DNA of 64,000 nucleotides from Kangiellaceae bacterium (GTDB lineage: Bacteria; Pseudomonadota; Gammaproteobacteria; Enterobacterales; Kangiellaceae), in contig JAHRVB010000042.1 in the NCBI GenBank assembly GCA_019090895.1, forward strand, positions 1-64,000. The letters run 5' to 3'. Below are positions 54,541 through 63,402 of this stretch, one piece after another; position 1 is the first letter of the stretch; every line of letters starts with the position of its first letter. The notes below the pieces were generated by a model. It worked only from the letters and a program-made list of their open reading frames with translations, searched no databases and had not been told where the DNA came from. The position numbers were made by a program, and so were the translations under genes.

Positions 54541-55611
54541 ATGGGAATTAGATATTTACAATTGAAAACGCTACTTCAAATAACTTTTGTTTTCATTTTG
54601 TCCATCGGCGCTTGGACGCCTATTTCGGTACTTGGTGAGCAACGCAAAAGTAATAGCGATTCTAGTAAAGAAATATTTAGCGGCAAAAAAAAGCCTTTGA
54701 TATGGCAAAGGGCGGATCCTTGGATTCATCGAACTGGAAAAGGTCACTATTATTTTACCGGTTCAGTGCCTGAGTTTGATAGAATCATACTACGTGAATC
54801 AGCCACAATAGAAGGGTTAACTGATGCACAAGAACAGGTTATTTGGCGTAAAGCTCAAAGTGGTCCAAAGAGCGCAAACATATGGGCCCCTGAATTACAC
54901 AGAATAAATAATATTTGGTATATCTATTTTGCCGCTGGGGAAATCGATGACCCATTTGCTATCCGCATGTATGTTTTAAAGAATTCCTCTGCCGATCCTA
55001 TGGAGGGTAGTTGGACTGAACTCGGTAAAGTAAAAACCTCTAGAGATACTTTTTCGCTTGATGCGACTAGTTTTATTCATCGAAACAAACGCTACTTGAT
55101 ATGGGCTCAACAAGATAATGCCCGCAGTTATAACTCAGGGTTAGTAATCTCAGAATTGATATCACCTTTAGAAGTAGGAAGCAGGGAAGTATACATCTCT
55201 GAGCCATTGCTATCTTGGGAGCGTCAAGGCTACAAAGTCAACGAAGGAGCCGCAGTAATAAAACGCAATGGAAAAATCTTTATTACTTATTCTGCAAGTG
55301 CAACCGATCACCGATATGCTATCGGGTTGATATGGGCAAATGAAAATGATGATTTATTAGACTCTGATAGCTGGCATAAATTACCTGAGCCCATTTTTAC
55401 AACCAATGAAAGTCTAATTCGTTTTGGACCCGGTCACAATAGCTTCACCATCGCTGAAGATGGTGAAACCGACATTATGATATACCATGCAAGAGACTAC
55501 TATAAATTGAAAGGTACGCCGTTAACCGATGGTAATCGTCACACACGGTATCGTACCATAACTTGGTCAAGCGACGGTTATCCAGAGTTCCATAACGGTC
55601 TAGATGATTAA
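54541..55611 (+). CDS. Exported GH43 alpha-L-arabinofuranosidase-like enzyme
   Basis: Glycoside hydrolase of 356 residues with signal peptide (hydrophobic LLQITFVFILSIGAW). The five-bladed propeller shows the catalytic base Asp in QRADPWIHR, GHYYFTGSVPEFDR, IWAPELHR, the pKa-modulating Asp in LDATSF and the acid Glu in VNEGAAVI. It is a close relative of the cytoplasmic enzyme at 59807-60778. AGGAGG precedes the ATG. It ends the operon begun by the dehydratase gene and probably trims arabinose from oligosaccharides in the periplasm. Confidence 0.88.
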   Translation: MGIRYLQLKTLLQITFVFILSIGAWTPISVLGEQRKSNSDSSKEIFSGKKKPLIWQRADPWIHRTGKGHYYFTGSVPEFDRIILRESATIEGLTDAQEQVIWRKAQSGPKSANIWAPELHRINNIWYIYFAAGEIDDPFAIRMYVLKNSSADPMEGSWTELGKVKTSRDTFSLDATSFIHRNKRYLIWAQQDNARSYNSGLVISELISPLEVGSREVYISEPLLSWERQGYKVNEGAAVIKRNGKIFITYSASATDHRYAIGLIWANENDDLLDSDSWHKLPEPIFTTNESLIRFGPGHNSFTIAEDGETDIMIYHARDYYKLKGTPLTDGNRHTRYRTITWSSDGYPEFHNGLDD

Positions 55612-55624
55612 TTGTAATCAGTCG

Positions 55625-57196
55625 CTATGCGATTCGGATGCAGTTCCGTCCAGCACTCTTTGCTCGATAAAGTGCTCTGTCAGCAGCTGCCACTATATTA
55701 AAATCATTACTTTTGTTATCTCCGCAAGAAGAAATTCCAGCGCTAATAGTAATGTTTATTAGTCGCTGATTGCCAATGTCGATAGTGGTTGACTGAATAG
55801 ACTCTCTAATTCGTTCTGCGATAACTTTAACCTCTTGGGAGTCCCTTGACTTAGCTATGACAATAAATTCTTCTCCTCCATATCGACAAACAATATCTGT
55901 ATCTCGACAGGAATCTAATATTATTTTACTTACTATTTTAAGAGCTATGTCTCCTGAGTGATGACCGTATGAGTCGTTGACATTTTTAAAATGATCGATA
56001 TCAATTAGCAGAATCGAAAATGTGTATTTTGAGCTTTCTGACCTTTTAATTTCTCTTCTCAGACTTTCATCAAAGACCCTTCGGGTGTATAGGTTAGTCA
56101 GAGAATCTTTGTTAGCCATCTTATTTAGCAAACTTTCTTCCAGGGCAATGTGCGTTATAATTTTATTGATTTGCCTTAAAAAGGCTATCAATAATAAGCT
56201 CGCTAATACAAAAATGATTAGTCCAACAGTAATAATCGTTTTTTGTGTTACATCCGTTTCGAAAGTTGTGTCAGCCAGCATTAGAAGGTTTGCGACATTG
56301 CGCCCCTCTATGTCTGAAATGGGCACCGATAACAACCAAAAAGTAGAACCATCCTTCTTATAGGATTTAATAGAGCCCCCAAAAAAGGTTTTGTTTTCAT
56401 CTTTGCTATTTATGAATGAGCGAAATATAGGATTTATAATTTGTTTTGTTGGTACTAAACTATCAAATTGTTGCCAGTCAATATTTCTTCCTAACACCGC
56501 CATACCTTCGTTCCAAGTATCTTTCTGGAGGTATTGCTTGTGTATGAATAGTTCGATATTAAAATCTAATATCCTTTCCAAACGGCTTATTATGTGATCT
56601 ATTTCCATTCCAAGCTCAAAATAGCCAATTTGTGTTCCATCATCAGAATACCAAGGGCTAACGACCCTCAGTGTAAGAGTACCCAATTTCCCCAGTTCTA
56701 CACCGTACGCCACAGAACGATTACTTTCTGAATTTAATGTGGTAACACGATTAATCGTGTCGCCATATCTATCTGGCGCATGAGCACGCATGATATTAAC
56801 CCTGTTCAAGTCACTAAAATAGAAGTGGGTAATGTTGTAATCATGATTGAGTTCTATATAGAGAGGCGTAACGTACTCGAGAATTTTTTTTCTATCTTTA
56901 GTGGCGAAAATAGAAGATAGTTCCTTACTCACTCTAAGGCTGGTCATTATTGCTTGTATTGCCTTAGCATCGGACTCAATGTTGTACTTATAAAAATCAC
57001 CACTGATAGATTTAGTTCGCGTAAAACGTTTCTCAAAAATATTGTTGTTTTGATTGTTTGATTGAAAATAAAATAGACTAATAGTCAATAAGAATAGAAT
57101 GGTGACAATAAAAAATACCGAAGGAATAATAAGTTTAATTCGAAATGCGGAAGGTGTGTGTAGTTTTTTTTTCGACAAATTATGATTGTTTTCCAT
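55625..57196 (-). CDS. Diguanylate cyclase with double Cache-like periplasmic sensor
   Basis: Predicted membrane diguanylate cyclase of 523 residues. An N-terminal span (about 22-46), a periplasmic sensor of about 260 residues with HFYFSDLNRVNIMRAHAPDRYGD (a motif of large Cache domains; here in part NIMRAHAPDRYGD), a second span (about 315-335) and a GGDEF domain with GGEEF and RDTD inhibitory site. No EAL domain. It faces the GH43 gene and is surrounded by arabinan genes, so it may link carbohydrate sensing to c-di-GMP; that is inference. Cache domains commonly bind small carboxylates or amines. Confidence 0.88.
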   Translation of the reverse strand: MENNHNLSKKKLHTPSAFRIKLIIPSVFFIVTILFLLTISLFYFQSNNQNNNIFEKRFTRTKSISGDFYKYNIESDAKAIQAIMTSLRVSKELSSIFATKDRKKILEYVTPLYIELNHDYNITHFYFSDLNRVNIMRAHAPDRYGDTINRVTTLNSESNRSVAYGVELGKLGTLTLRVVSPWYSDDGTQIGYFELGMEIDHIISRLERILDFNIELFIHKQYLQKDTWNEGMAVLGRNIDWQQFDSLVPTKQIINPIFRSFINSKDENKTFFGGSIKSYKKDGSTFWLLSVPISDIEGRNVANLLMLADTTFETDVTQKTIITVGLIIFVLASLLLIAFLRQINKIITHIALEESLLNKMANKDSLTNLYTRRVFDESLRREIKRSESSKYTFSILLIDIDHFKNVNDSYGHHSGDIALKIVSKIILDSCRDTDIVCRYGGEEFIVIAKSRDSQEVKVIAERIRESIQSTTIDIGNQRLINITISAGISSCGDNKSNDFNIVAAADRALYRAKSAGRNCIRIA

Positions 57197-57375
57197 AGGG
57201 TAATCCTGTCAATAGAAACTATCTAATCAAAAACGGAAGCGGTGAATCCGTCGTAAACTTCCGATTACTACATAGTGTCCATTATAGGTGATGGATAGCA
57301 TAAATTCTGGCAAAATATCAGCGAATTCTGTTTTTCAGATATAACACTGACTATTAGAAAAGTGAGTTTAAAACC

Positions 57376-59730
57376 CTAATCCACTTGTTTTACTATCCTC
57401 ACTTCATAAAGACCGCCAGCAATAGAATGTTTGTGCGCTTTAAACTTCACTCTAAAATATGGCTCACCATCTGGTATTAGAACGGTGGGAATTGGGTAGT
57501 CAATCGAGAAAAAATTAGGGCCTTTCCCACCAACTAAGTTCACAGTGGCCAAGTGTTTTTCATTAACTAGTATATCGAATGTTCGTCCTTTGTCGATTCC
57601 AAAATATGTTAGTCGTAAACTTATTTTTTTTTCTCCTCTTGAATTCAAACGATAGCTAAACCAGCCTCTCGCATGCCGCCAGTGTCTTACACCATTTAGA
57701 CCAGTTTCACTGTTCTCAGCTCTGAAAAAATGATCTGACTCAGGTTGTTGTTCTCCTGGGATAACGACGTCTAGTGTTTTTTTGGCTAATTCATTTTCTC
57801 GATCTGATTCAGCTATAATCTGTTGCTCTTGCTTTTTCCAATCCTTTTTACTCGATTGCGGGAAGTAAATAGTGTAACGGCTATCATGTAGGCGAAAAAA
57901 TGGGATGAGTTCTAATGGTGAGTCTTGATTCATTGGCGCATTAGTCGTAGTGAAGCGTAGTTGGTCACCGATAATCGGTTTTATATAGCGCACGATGTCA
58001 GCATTTTCACTAATAAAGCGTGGTGTCTTAGTAAGTTCACACATGGGGCCCTGAGCTATATGGCCCATGCGACTATTATCTGCCACAAAGTTCAAGTTTT
58101 CATTTGGAAAAGGTCGAGTCTTAGCTGCCAATACTATCGGTCCGTGGATTATGGAGTAGTAGTTAGAATGATCAGGTAGCTGCTCTAAAGACGTCTGCAT
58201 AGGTAAATGTAGAGTAATCACATCTCCCTGCTGCCAATTTCGCGTTAATTTCTCGTACTCTCCCGGTTTGGCTTTCACTGTAACAGGTTTAGCATTGATA
58301 TCTATTCTTAGTCCATTTGTCCACGCCGGATAACGAATATTTACAGTAAACTTTCCTGAATTATGGATAAATACTTGTGTCGTTTCTTTATCAGGAAACT
58401 GAGTTTGCTGTGAGAATTTGACTTTTCTGTCTGACCAATAAACTTCAGAATTGACGAAGAGATTAATGAAGAAATTATCTGCGCTTTGAGCATAAATAAG
58501 CTCCCCATATTTTGCGTGGTTCTCGATTCCAGAGCCGACACAACACCACATCCCCTCAGAAGGAGCGGAATACATGCGGTAATGATTGGGACGCATAGGT
58601 GTGAAATAAACGAGACCACCATGTACTGGATGTTGTGAAGACAAGATGTGATTGTATATAGCACGTTCGTAATAATCTAAATAGCTTAAATTATTATTTT
58701 CTAAATATAGCAATTTAGACAGCTTAAGCATATTGTAAGTATTACAAGTTTCAGGGCCTTCAATATTCGTAACCATACTAGAAAAATCTTCGCTGGGGTG
58801 AAAATGCTCTCGAACACTATTACCACCAATTGACACTGTTCGTTTGCCAACAACTTGTTGAAAAAAAAAGTCTGCGCTTTCAAGCCATGATTTGTCACTA
58901 TTTAACGAAGCAATCCGAGCGACACCAACGATCTTGGGTATTTGTGTATTAGCATGTAGCCCGGTGAGTTCATCTTTTCGGGCTAGCAAAGGATTGAGCA
59001 GTTTTGTTTCGGTATATCGTATGGCTAGGTCAAGGTATTTTCTTTCTCCGGTGATGTCGAAAACGTCTGCTAAAGTTTCATTTAATCCACCATACTCAGT
59101 GCGTAACATTGTTTGTAACTGTTCATCGGAGAGTTTGCTGCTTAAGCTTATCATCCAATCGCTGAACTCGATTAACATCCGCTTCGCTTGTTGATTATCG
59201 GCGTAAAGATAGGCATCTCTTAAACCAGAAAAAATTTTATGGAGGTTATACCAAGGAACCCAACTTTTATTCAAAGTGAATAGGTCGGCATCGATTTTAC
59301 CTCTCGCTATTTCTTTCCACACGCGAGCGCCATCAGGAATTGCACCTAGATAGCCATTGCCATGTTGTTTTTGGCATTTATCTAGTTCGTCAATCATATA
59401 GGTCAAACGACCTAATATCTCCTTATTACTACTTGAAGCATACATTAATGAAAGAGCTGTTAAATAGTGGCCTCCGATATGGCCATCTAAACCAGTGTTT
59501 TCCCAATTAGGATAGCTTTTTGATTCTGATGGCAAATTGGCCTCTCGACGATAGGGTGCCAAGAGTCGTTCAGGGTCCATAGCAAGCAAATATTTGAGAT
59601 TGGTTTGTTGAGCGTGAAAGAATGGCCCGTCGGTTATTCTCACTTCTTTTAGAGGAATGGGAGTTATAGTCTCTACAGCAAAAGCAAATTGGCTAAATAT
59701 AATACTTAATAATAGTGTCAATCTTTTCAT
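57376..59730 (-). CDS. GH127 beta-L-arabinofuranosidase, exported
   Basis: Cleaves beta-L-arabinofuranose units. The 784 residues have a signal peptide (MKRLTLLLSIIFSQFAFA) and the GH127 (formerly DUF1680) alpha/alpha barrel. The zinc-cysteine site of the family is intact: Glu and Cys of GPETCNTYNML and the Cys pair in GMWCCVGSGIENH, one of which is the nucleophile in the characterised Bifidobacterium enzyme. A C-terminal beta-sandwich ends in YEVRIVKQ. It lies 76 bases after the GH43 gene and is the last gene of the transporter-GH43-GH127 operon. It extends the locus from alpha- to beta-linked arabinose. Confidence 0.93.
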   Translation of the reverse strand: MKRLTLLLSIIFSQFAFAVETITPIPLKEVRITDGPFFHAQQTNLKYLLAMDPERLLAPYRREANLPSESKSYPNWENTGLDGHIGGHYLTALSLMYASSSNKEILGRLTYMIDELDKCQKQHGNGYLGAIPDGARVWKEIARGKIDADLFTLNKSWVPWYNLHKIFSGLRDAYLYADNQQAKRMLIEFSDWMISLSSKLSDEQLQTMLRTEYGGLNETLADVFDITGERKYLDLAIRYTETKLLNPLLARKDELTGLHANTQIPKIVGVARIASLNSDKSWLESADFFFQQVVGKRTVSIGGNSVREHFHPSEDFSSMVTNIEGPETCNTYNMLKLSKLLYLENNNLSYLDYYERAIYNHILSSQHPVHGGLVYFTPMRPNHYRMYSAPSEGMWCCVGSGIENHAKYGELIYAQSADNFFINLFVNSEVYWSDRKVKFSQQTQFPDKETTQVFIHNSGKFTVNIRYPAWTNGLRIDINAKPVTVKAKPGEYEKLTRNWQQGDVITLHLPMQTSLEQLPDHSNYYSIIHGPIVLAAKTRPFPNENLNFVADNSRMGHIAQGPMCELTKTPRFISENADIVRYIKPIIGDQLRFTTTNAPMNQDSPLELIPFFRLHDSRYTIYFPQSSKKDWKKQEQQIIAESDRENELAKKTLDVVIPGEQQPESDHFFRAENSETGLNGVRHWRHARGWFSYRLNSRGEKKISLRLTYFGIDKGRTFDILVNEKHLATVNLVGGKGPNFFSIDYPIPTVLIPDGEPYFRVKFKAHKHSIAGGLYEVRIVKQVD

Positions 59731-59806
59731 GATAATCTACATTTTATTAAACAGAAAGAAGCACCTAAATCGAATTACATTAGCTGCTTAGAATGAATGA
59801 GTTGGT

Positions 59807-60778
59807 TTATTCTTGTAGGGAAGGTTTTCCAAAAATAGGAAGACCATTATCATCCCAGCAAATTTTTTTAACATAAGTATGACGATTCGGGTCCCATAGA
59901 GGATCACCGACAATTTCGGTGTAGGTTCTTGCGTGGTAGACCAATATATCGCTGTTTCCATCTTCGCTTTTAGTAAAACTGTTATGACCAGCGCCATAAA
60001 CGTTATGCTCAAAGCAACTTGAAAATACAGGATCTTTCGATTTACTCCAGCTATTAGGATCGAGAAGGTCTGCATTTTCGTCAGCGGTTAATAAGCCCAT
60101 ACAGTAGTTTTCATCGGTAGCGCTTGCAGAGTAAGTGACAAAAATCTTTCTATTACGTTTTAGTACTGCTGGCCCTTCATTTACCCAAAAACCGATTGTT
60201 TCCCAGTCAAACTCTGGCTTGGATATTAGTTTCGGTTTAGAGCAGATTTTATCCGGACTATTCATTTTCGCGATATATAAATTGCTGTTTCCTTTTATAT
60301 GGTTTTCTTTTTGTGCCCATAGGTAATACAACTGATCTTTGTGCGTAAAGGTTGTCGCATCAAGGCAGAAAGTATCGATACCAGTATCAAGCTGACCTAA
60401 AAATTCCCAGTTATTGGTTAGCGGATTAGTTTCAGTACAACGTAAGACGTACATACGATGTTGGAATAAGTTATTTTTGATTTCACGACTTGGTGCTATC
60501 GCGACATAAATGTACCAAGCACCACCTTTATCGCTAGAGTTGTAGTGAATTTCAGGAGCCCAGACTAAATCTGAATAGGGGCCTTTATCCGGTTTATGCC
60601 AGATATCATAAGTTTCTGCTGTCGCTAATTCATTGATAGTCTTAGCTCTGCGCAATTCTAGTCGGTCGTATTCAGGAACAGACGCCGTAAAATAATAATA
60701 ACCATCCGAGTGTTTATATATAAATGGATCGGCTCGTTGTTCAATCAAAGGGGTAAGTATAGTCACACAAGACTCCAA
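59807..60778 (-). CDS. Cytoplasmic GH43 alpha-L-arabinofuranosidase-like enzyme
   Basis: The 323-residue product lacks a signal peptide, so it should act on imported oligosaccharides. It has the GH43 residues: Asp in EQRADPFIYK, YYFTASVPEYDR, VWAPEIHY, Asp in LDATTF and Glu in WVNEGPAVL. The motif order and wording closely match the exported paralogue at 54541-55611. It starts seven bases after the sugar symporter gene, which supports use on sugars brought in by that carrier. Confidence 0.9.
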   Translation of the reverse strand: MESCVTILTPLIEQRADPFIYKHSDGYYYFTASVPEYDRLELRRAKTINELATAETYDIWHKPDKGPYSDLVWAPEIHYNSSDKGGAWYIYVAIAPSREIKNNLFQHRMYVLRCTETNPLTNNWEFLGQLDTGIDTFCLDATTFTHKDQLYYLWAQKENHIKGNSNLYIAKMNSPDKICSKPKLISKPEFDWETIGFWVNEGPAVLKRNRKIFVTYSASATDENYCMGLLTADENADLLDPNSWSKSKDPVFSSCFEHNVYGAGHNSFTKSEDGNSDILVYHARTYTEIVGDPLWDPNRHTYVKKICWDDNGLPIFGKPSLQE

Positions 60779-60785
60779 TTTATGA

Positions 60786-62156
60786 TCACAAGGTTGTGTT
60801 TTGTTGGTTAGAATTAATTTGAACGTTAGTTAAGTCTGTTTTAATCCGTTCATACTCTTCGTTGTTAATTTTGTATTTAAACATCAGCAACCCCATGATC
60901 GCGTGGAAAGCTCCTGGAATAATGGACAACATTAATGCAATCCCGGTGAGGGTAAAGGCTGATTGGACTTGGTCGGGCTGATAGTTAAATAAGGCGAGCA
61001 AACTACCAACGATGAATCCGGCGACTCCCATTCCCGCCTTCTGAGAAAAGGATATTCCACCATAGGCTAAACCGGACACTCGTTGGCCTGTTTTCACAGT
61101 GCCATAGTCGATTGCTTCTGAGATGATTGACCAAAATATGGGTGCATGCAAATCGACTACAAAAGATAAAATAAAGTACAGGAAAAAGGCCAATTTTATG
61201 TCACCTGGAGCAACCAAAAAATACATCAGAACACTTAATAAACCAACCACCAATTGGCTATAGCGAAATAGCTTTATTTTGCAATAGAATTTGGTAATCC
61301 AAGTTGAGGCGACCATTGCGACAATGGCTGCTATTACTCCAGTCGAGATAAATGCTGATGATAACGCAACGTCACCATTTAAATAATATTTAGCATAAAA
61401 TAAAGCGACAGATCCTCGAATAACATAGCCAATCGTTCCTACAACACAAATAGAACAAAGAATTAGCCATTGATCATTTTTAACTAGTAGTTTTAGTTGT
61501 GATAAAAAAGGCTTTGTTTCTACTTTATGTTCTATACGTTCTGTAGTTGTAAAAAAACAAAATATAAACATCAAAGAAGCGACAACGGCCATTAATCCCA
61601 TTGCGTATTGGTATCCTGAGGCAATGTCTTCGCCTCCCCAATAATCAGCGAGAATAGGAACTACTGAAGTAACAGACAAGGCAGCTATTTTTGCAAAAAA
61701 CAAACGGTAACCATTGGCAGATAGCTTTTCTTTAGGATTGTCTGTGATAACTCCGATTATTGAAATATAAGGAATGGTCACTATTGTGAACATAATGGTC
61801 ACAAATATATAAGTTGAATATGCCCAAACTAATTTACTGTTGTAATCCCAATCCGGTGTGCTAAAAGTTAGAAAGACCGAAATTCCGAAAGGGATAGCCA
61901 TTGTCAGGAAGTAGGGGCGGTAGCGCCCCCATCGTGTGGTATAGCGGTCGGTGATCATACCCATTAGTGGATCAGTAACCGCGTCGATTAAGCGAACCGA
62001 CAGCAGCAATAAAGCGACATCTTCAGGCTTTAATCCAAATATATCAGTGTAAAAGAAAGTGATAATCAACATCATGGAGGAGATAACAACATTGACAGCC
62101 ATGTCTCCGGAGCCATAGCCGACTTTTTCTAAAGTTGATAACTTATGCGAATCCAT
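60786..62156 (-). CDS. GPH-family sugar:cation symporter (MFS)
   Basis: Inner-membrane symporter of 456 residues with twelve spans. It starts LSTLEKVGYGSGDMAVN and has the family signature DAVTDPLMGMITDRY-TTRWGRYRPY between spans 2 and 3 and YGTVKTGQRVSG in the central loop. These are typical of glycoside-pentoside-hexuronide carriers such as XynB-type and MelB proteins. Cotranscription with a cytoplasmic GH43 enzyme suggests arabino-oligosaccharides as cargo. Confidence 0.92.
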   Translation of the reverse strand: MDSHKLSTLEKVGYGSGDMAVNVVISSMMLIITFFYTDIFGLKPEDVALLLLSVRLIDAVTDPLMGMITDRYTTRWGRYRPYFLTMAIPFGISVFLTFSTPDWDYNSKLVWAYSTYIFVTIMFTIVTIPYISIIGVITDNPKEKLSANGYRLFFAKIAALSVTSVVPILADYWGGEDIASGYQYAMGLMAVVASLMFIFCFFTTTERIEHKVETKPFLSQLKLLVKNDQWLILCSICVVGTIGYVIRGSVALFYAKYYLNGDVALSSAFISTGVIAAIVAMVASTWITKFYCKIKLFRYSQLVVGLLSVLMYFLVAPGDIKLAFFLYFILSFVVDLHAPIFWSIISEAIDYGTVKTGQRVSGLAYGGISFSQKAGMGVAGFIVGSLLALFNYQPDQVQSAFTLTGIALMLSIIPGAFHAIMGLLMFKYKINNEEYERIKTDLTNVQINSNQQNTTL

Positions 62157-62330
62157 TTATCAGTCCTTAACCGTAAATCAAATTGAACTTAACTCGTTTT
62201 AAAAGAATAAATTGTGAGATTTCTTAAACTAGAGTGTACCTTTTAGCGATAATAGTATGCTAGTATCAATCATCATACAATAGTACATTAATAAAAAATA
62301 TCTGATTAACATATTTTTGGGAGTGGGAAA
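62157..62330. promoter_or_regulatory. Divergent promoter region between the GPH transporter and endo-arabinanase genes
   Basis: 174 bases, strongly AT-rich. Three TAGTA elements lie at 62253-62257, 62261-62265 and 62281-62285, the first two as direct repeat TAGTAT-GC-TAGTAT. They share the TAGTA half-site with the candidates at 45061 and 46053. GGGAG at 62319-62323 is the ribosome site of the plus-strand gene. Confidence 0.3.
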
Positions 62331-63377
62331 TTGTTATTACTTTGTTGGTGGGGAAATAAAGCAAAGCGTTGGTTTTGTTTTTTAATTTTCTCGATGATTA
62401 TATTTGGCTGTCGAGCAGAAAATTTACCTCAGCTCGATATTCATGATCCTGTAATTGCTCAAGAAAATGGCAAATATTATTTATTTAGTACCGGGCCTGG
62501 AATCACCATTTATCAGTCTATAGATCGAGTGAACTGGCAATATTCTGGTCGCGCTTTTTTAACTGAACCAACTTGGGCAAAGAGTGTTGCACCAGGCTTC
62601 AACGGGCATTTGTGGGCACCTGATATTATTCAGCACAATGGCTTGTTTTATCTTTATTACTCTGTTTCTGCATTTGGTAAAAATACTTCTGCAATGGGAG
62701 TGACTGTCAATAAAACTTTAGATACTAATTCGGCTGACTATCAATGGCATGATAAGGGGATTATTTTACAATCCATTCCGCATAGAGATTCGTTTAATGC
62801 AATTGATCCAAATATTATTTTTGATAACACGGGAACAGCATGGATGAGTTTCGGCTCATTTTGGGGAGGGTTAAAAATTGTCAAATTAGCAGATGATCTT
62901 TTATCTATTGCTCAACCGGAACGGTGGGCGACAATTGCTAAGTTGGAACGTCAGGCTTTTACCAATGAGGCTGAACCGGGTCTGGCGCAAATAGAAGCTC
63001 CCTTTATTTACAAAAAAAGAGACTATTACTATTTATTTGTATCTTATGGACTGTGTTGTCGTGGTGATAATAGTACTTATCATTTAGCTGTGGGGCGATC
63101 AAAAAACGTCACTGGGCCTTACTTAGACAAATCAGCTAAAGATATGGCTAAAGGAGGGGGGACTATTTTGCTTAAAGGCACGAAAGAGTGGCCAGGTTTG
63201 GGGCACAACAGTGTTTATCAATTTGATGGCAAAGATTATTTGGTTTATCACGCCTATGAGTCAAAAGATAACGGGTTACAAAAATTAAAGCTATCCGAGA
63301 TTTCTTGGGATAAGGATCAGTGGCCGATTGTGGACCCGAGTACCTTAAACAGTTATCGCAGTACGGTTAACAAATAA
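62331..63377 (+). CDS. Endo-1,5-alpha-L-arabinanase (GH43), lipoprotein
   Basis: Cuts the backbone of arabinan. Start is TTG at 62331 with GGGAG eight bases upstream. The 348 residues begin with a lipoprotein signal (hydrophobic CFLIFSMIIF, lipobox IFGC), then the GH43 propeller: LDIHDPVIAQENGKYYLFSTG with the base Asp, LWAPDIIQHNG, AIDPNIIFDNTG with the second Asp, QIEAPFIYKK with the acid Glu, LCCRGDNSTYH and PGLGHNSVY with the calcium-site His. These match family endo-arabinanases. Lipid attachment would place it on the envelope, probably the outer membrane. Confidence 0.9.
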   Translation: MLLLCWWGNKAKRWFCFLIFSMIIFGCRAENLPQLDIHDPVIAQENGKYYLFSTGPGITIYQSIDRVNWQYSGRAFLTEPTWAKSVAPGFNGHLWAPDIIQHNGLFYLYYSVSAFGKNTSAMGVTVNKTLDTNSADYQWHDKGIILQSIPHRDSFNAIDPNIIFDNTGTAWMSFGSFWGGLKIVKLADDLLSIAQPERWATIAKLERQAFTNEAEPGLAQIEAPFIYKKRDYYYLFVSYGLCCRGDNSTYHLAVGRSKNVTGPYLDKSAKDMAKGGGTILLKGTKEWPGLGHNSVYQFDGKDYLVYHAYESKDNGLQKLKLSEISWDKDQWPIVDPSTLNSYRSTVNK

Positions 63378-63402
63378 TTTAAGAATTTATAGAGTGAGCA
63401 TT

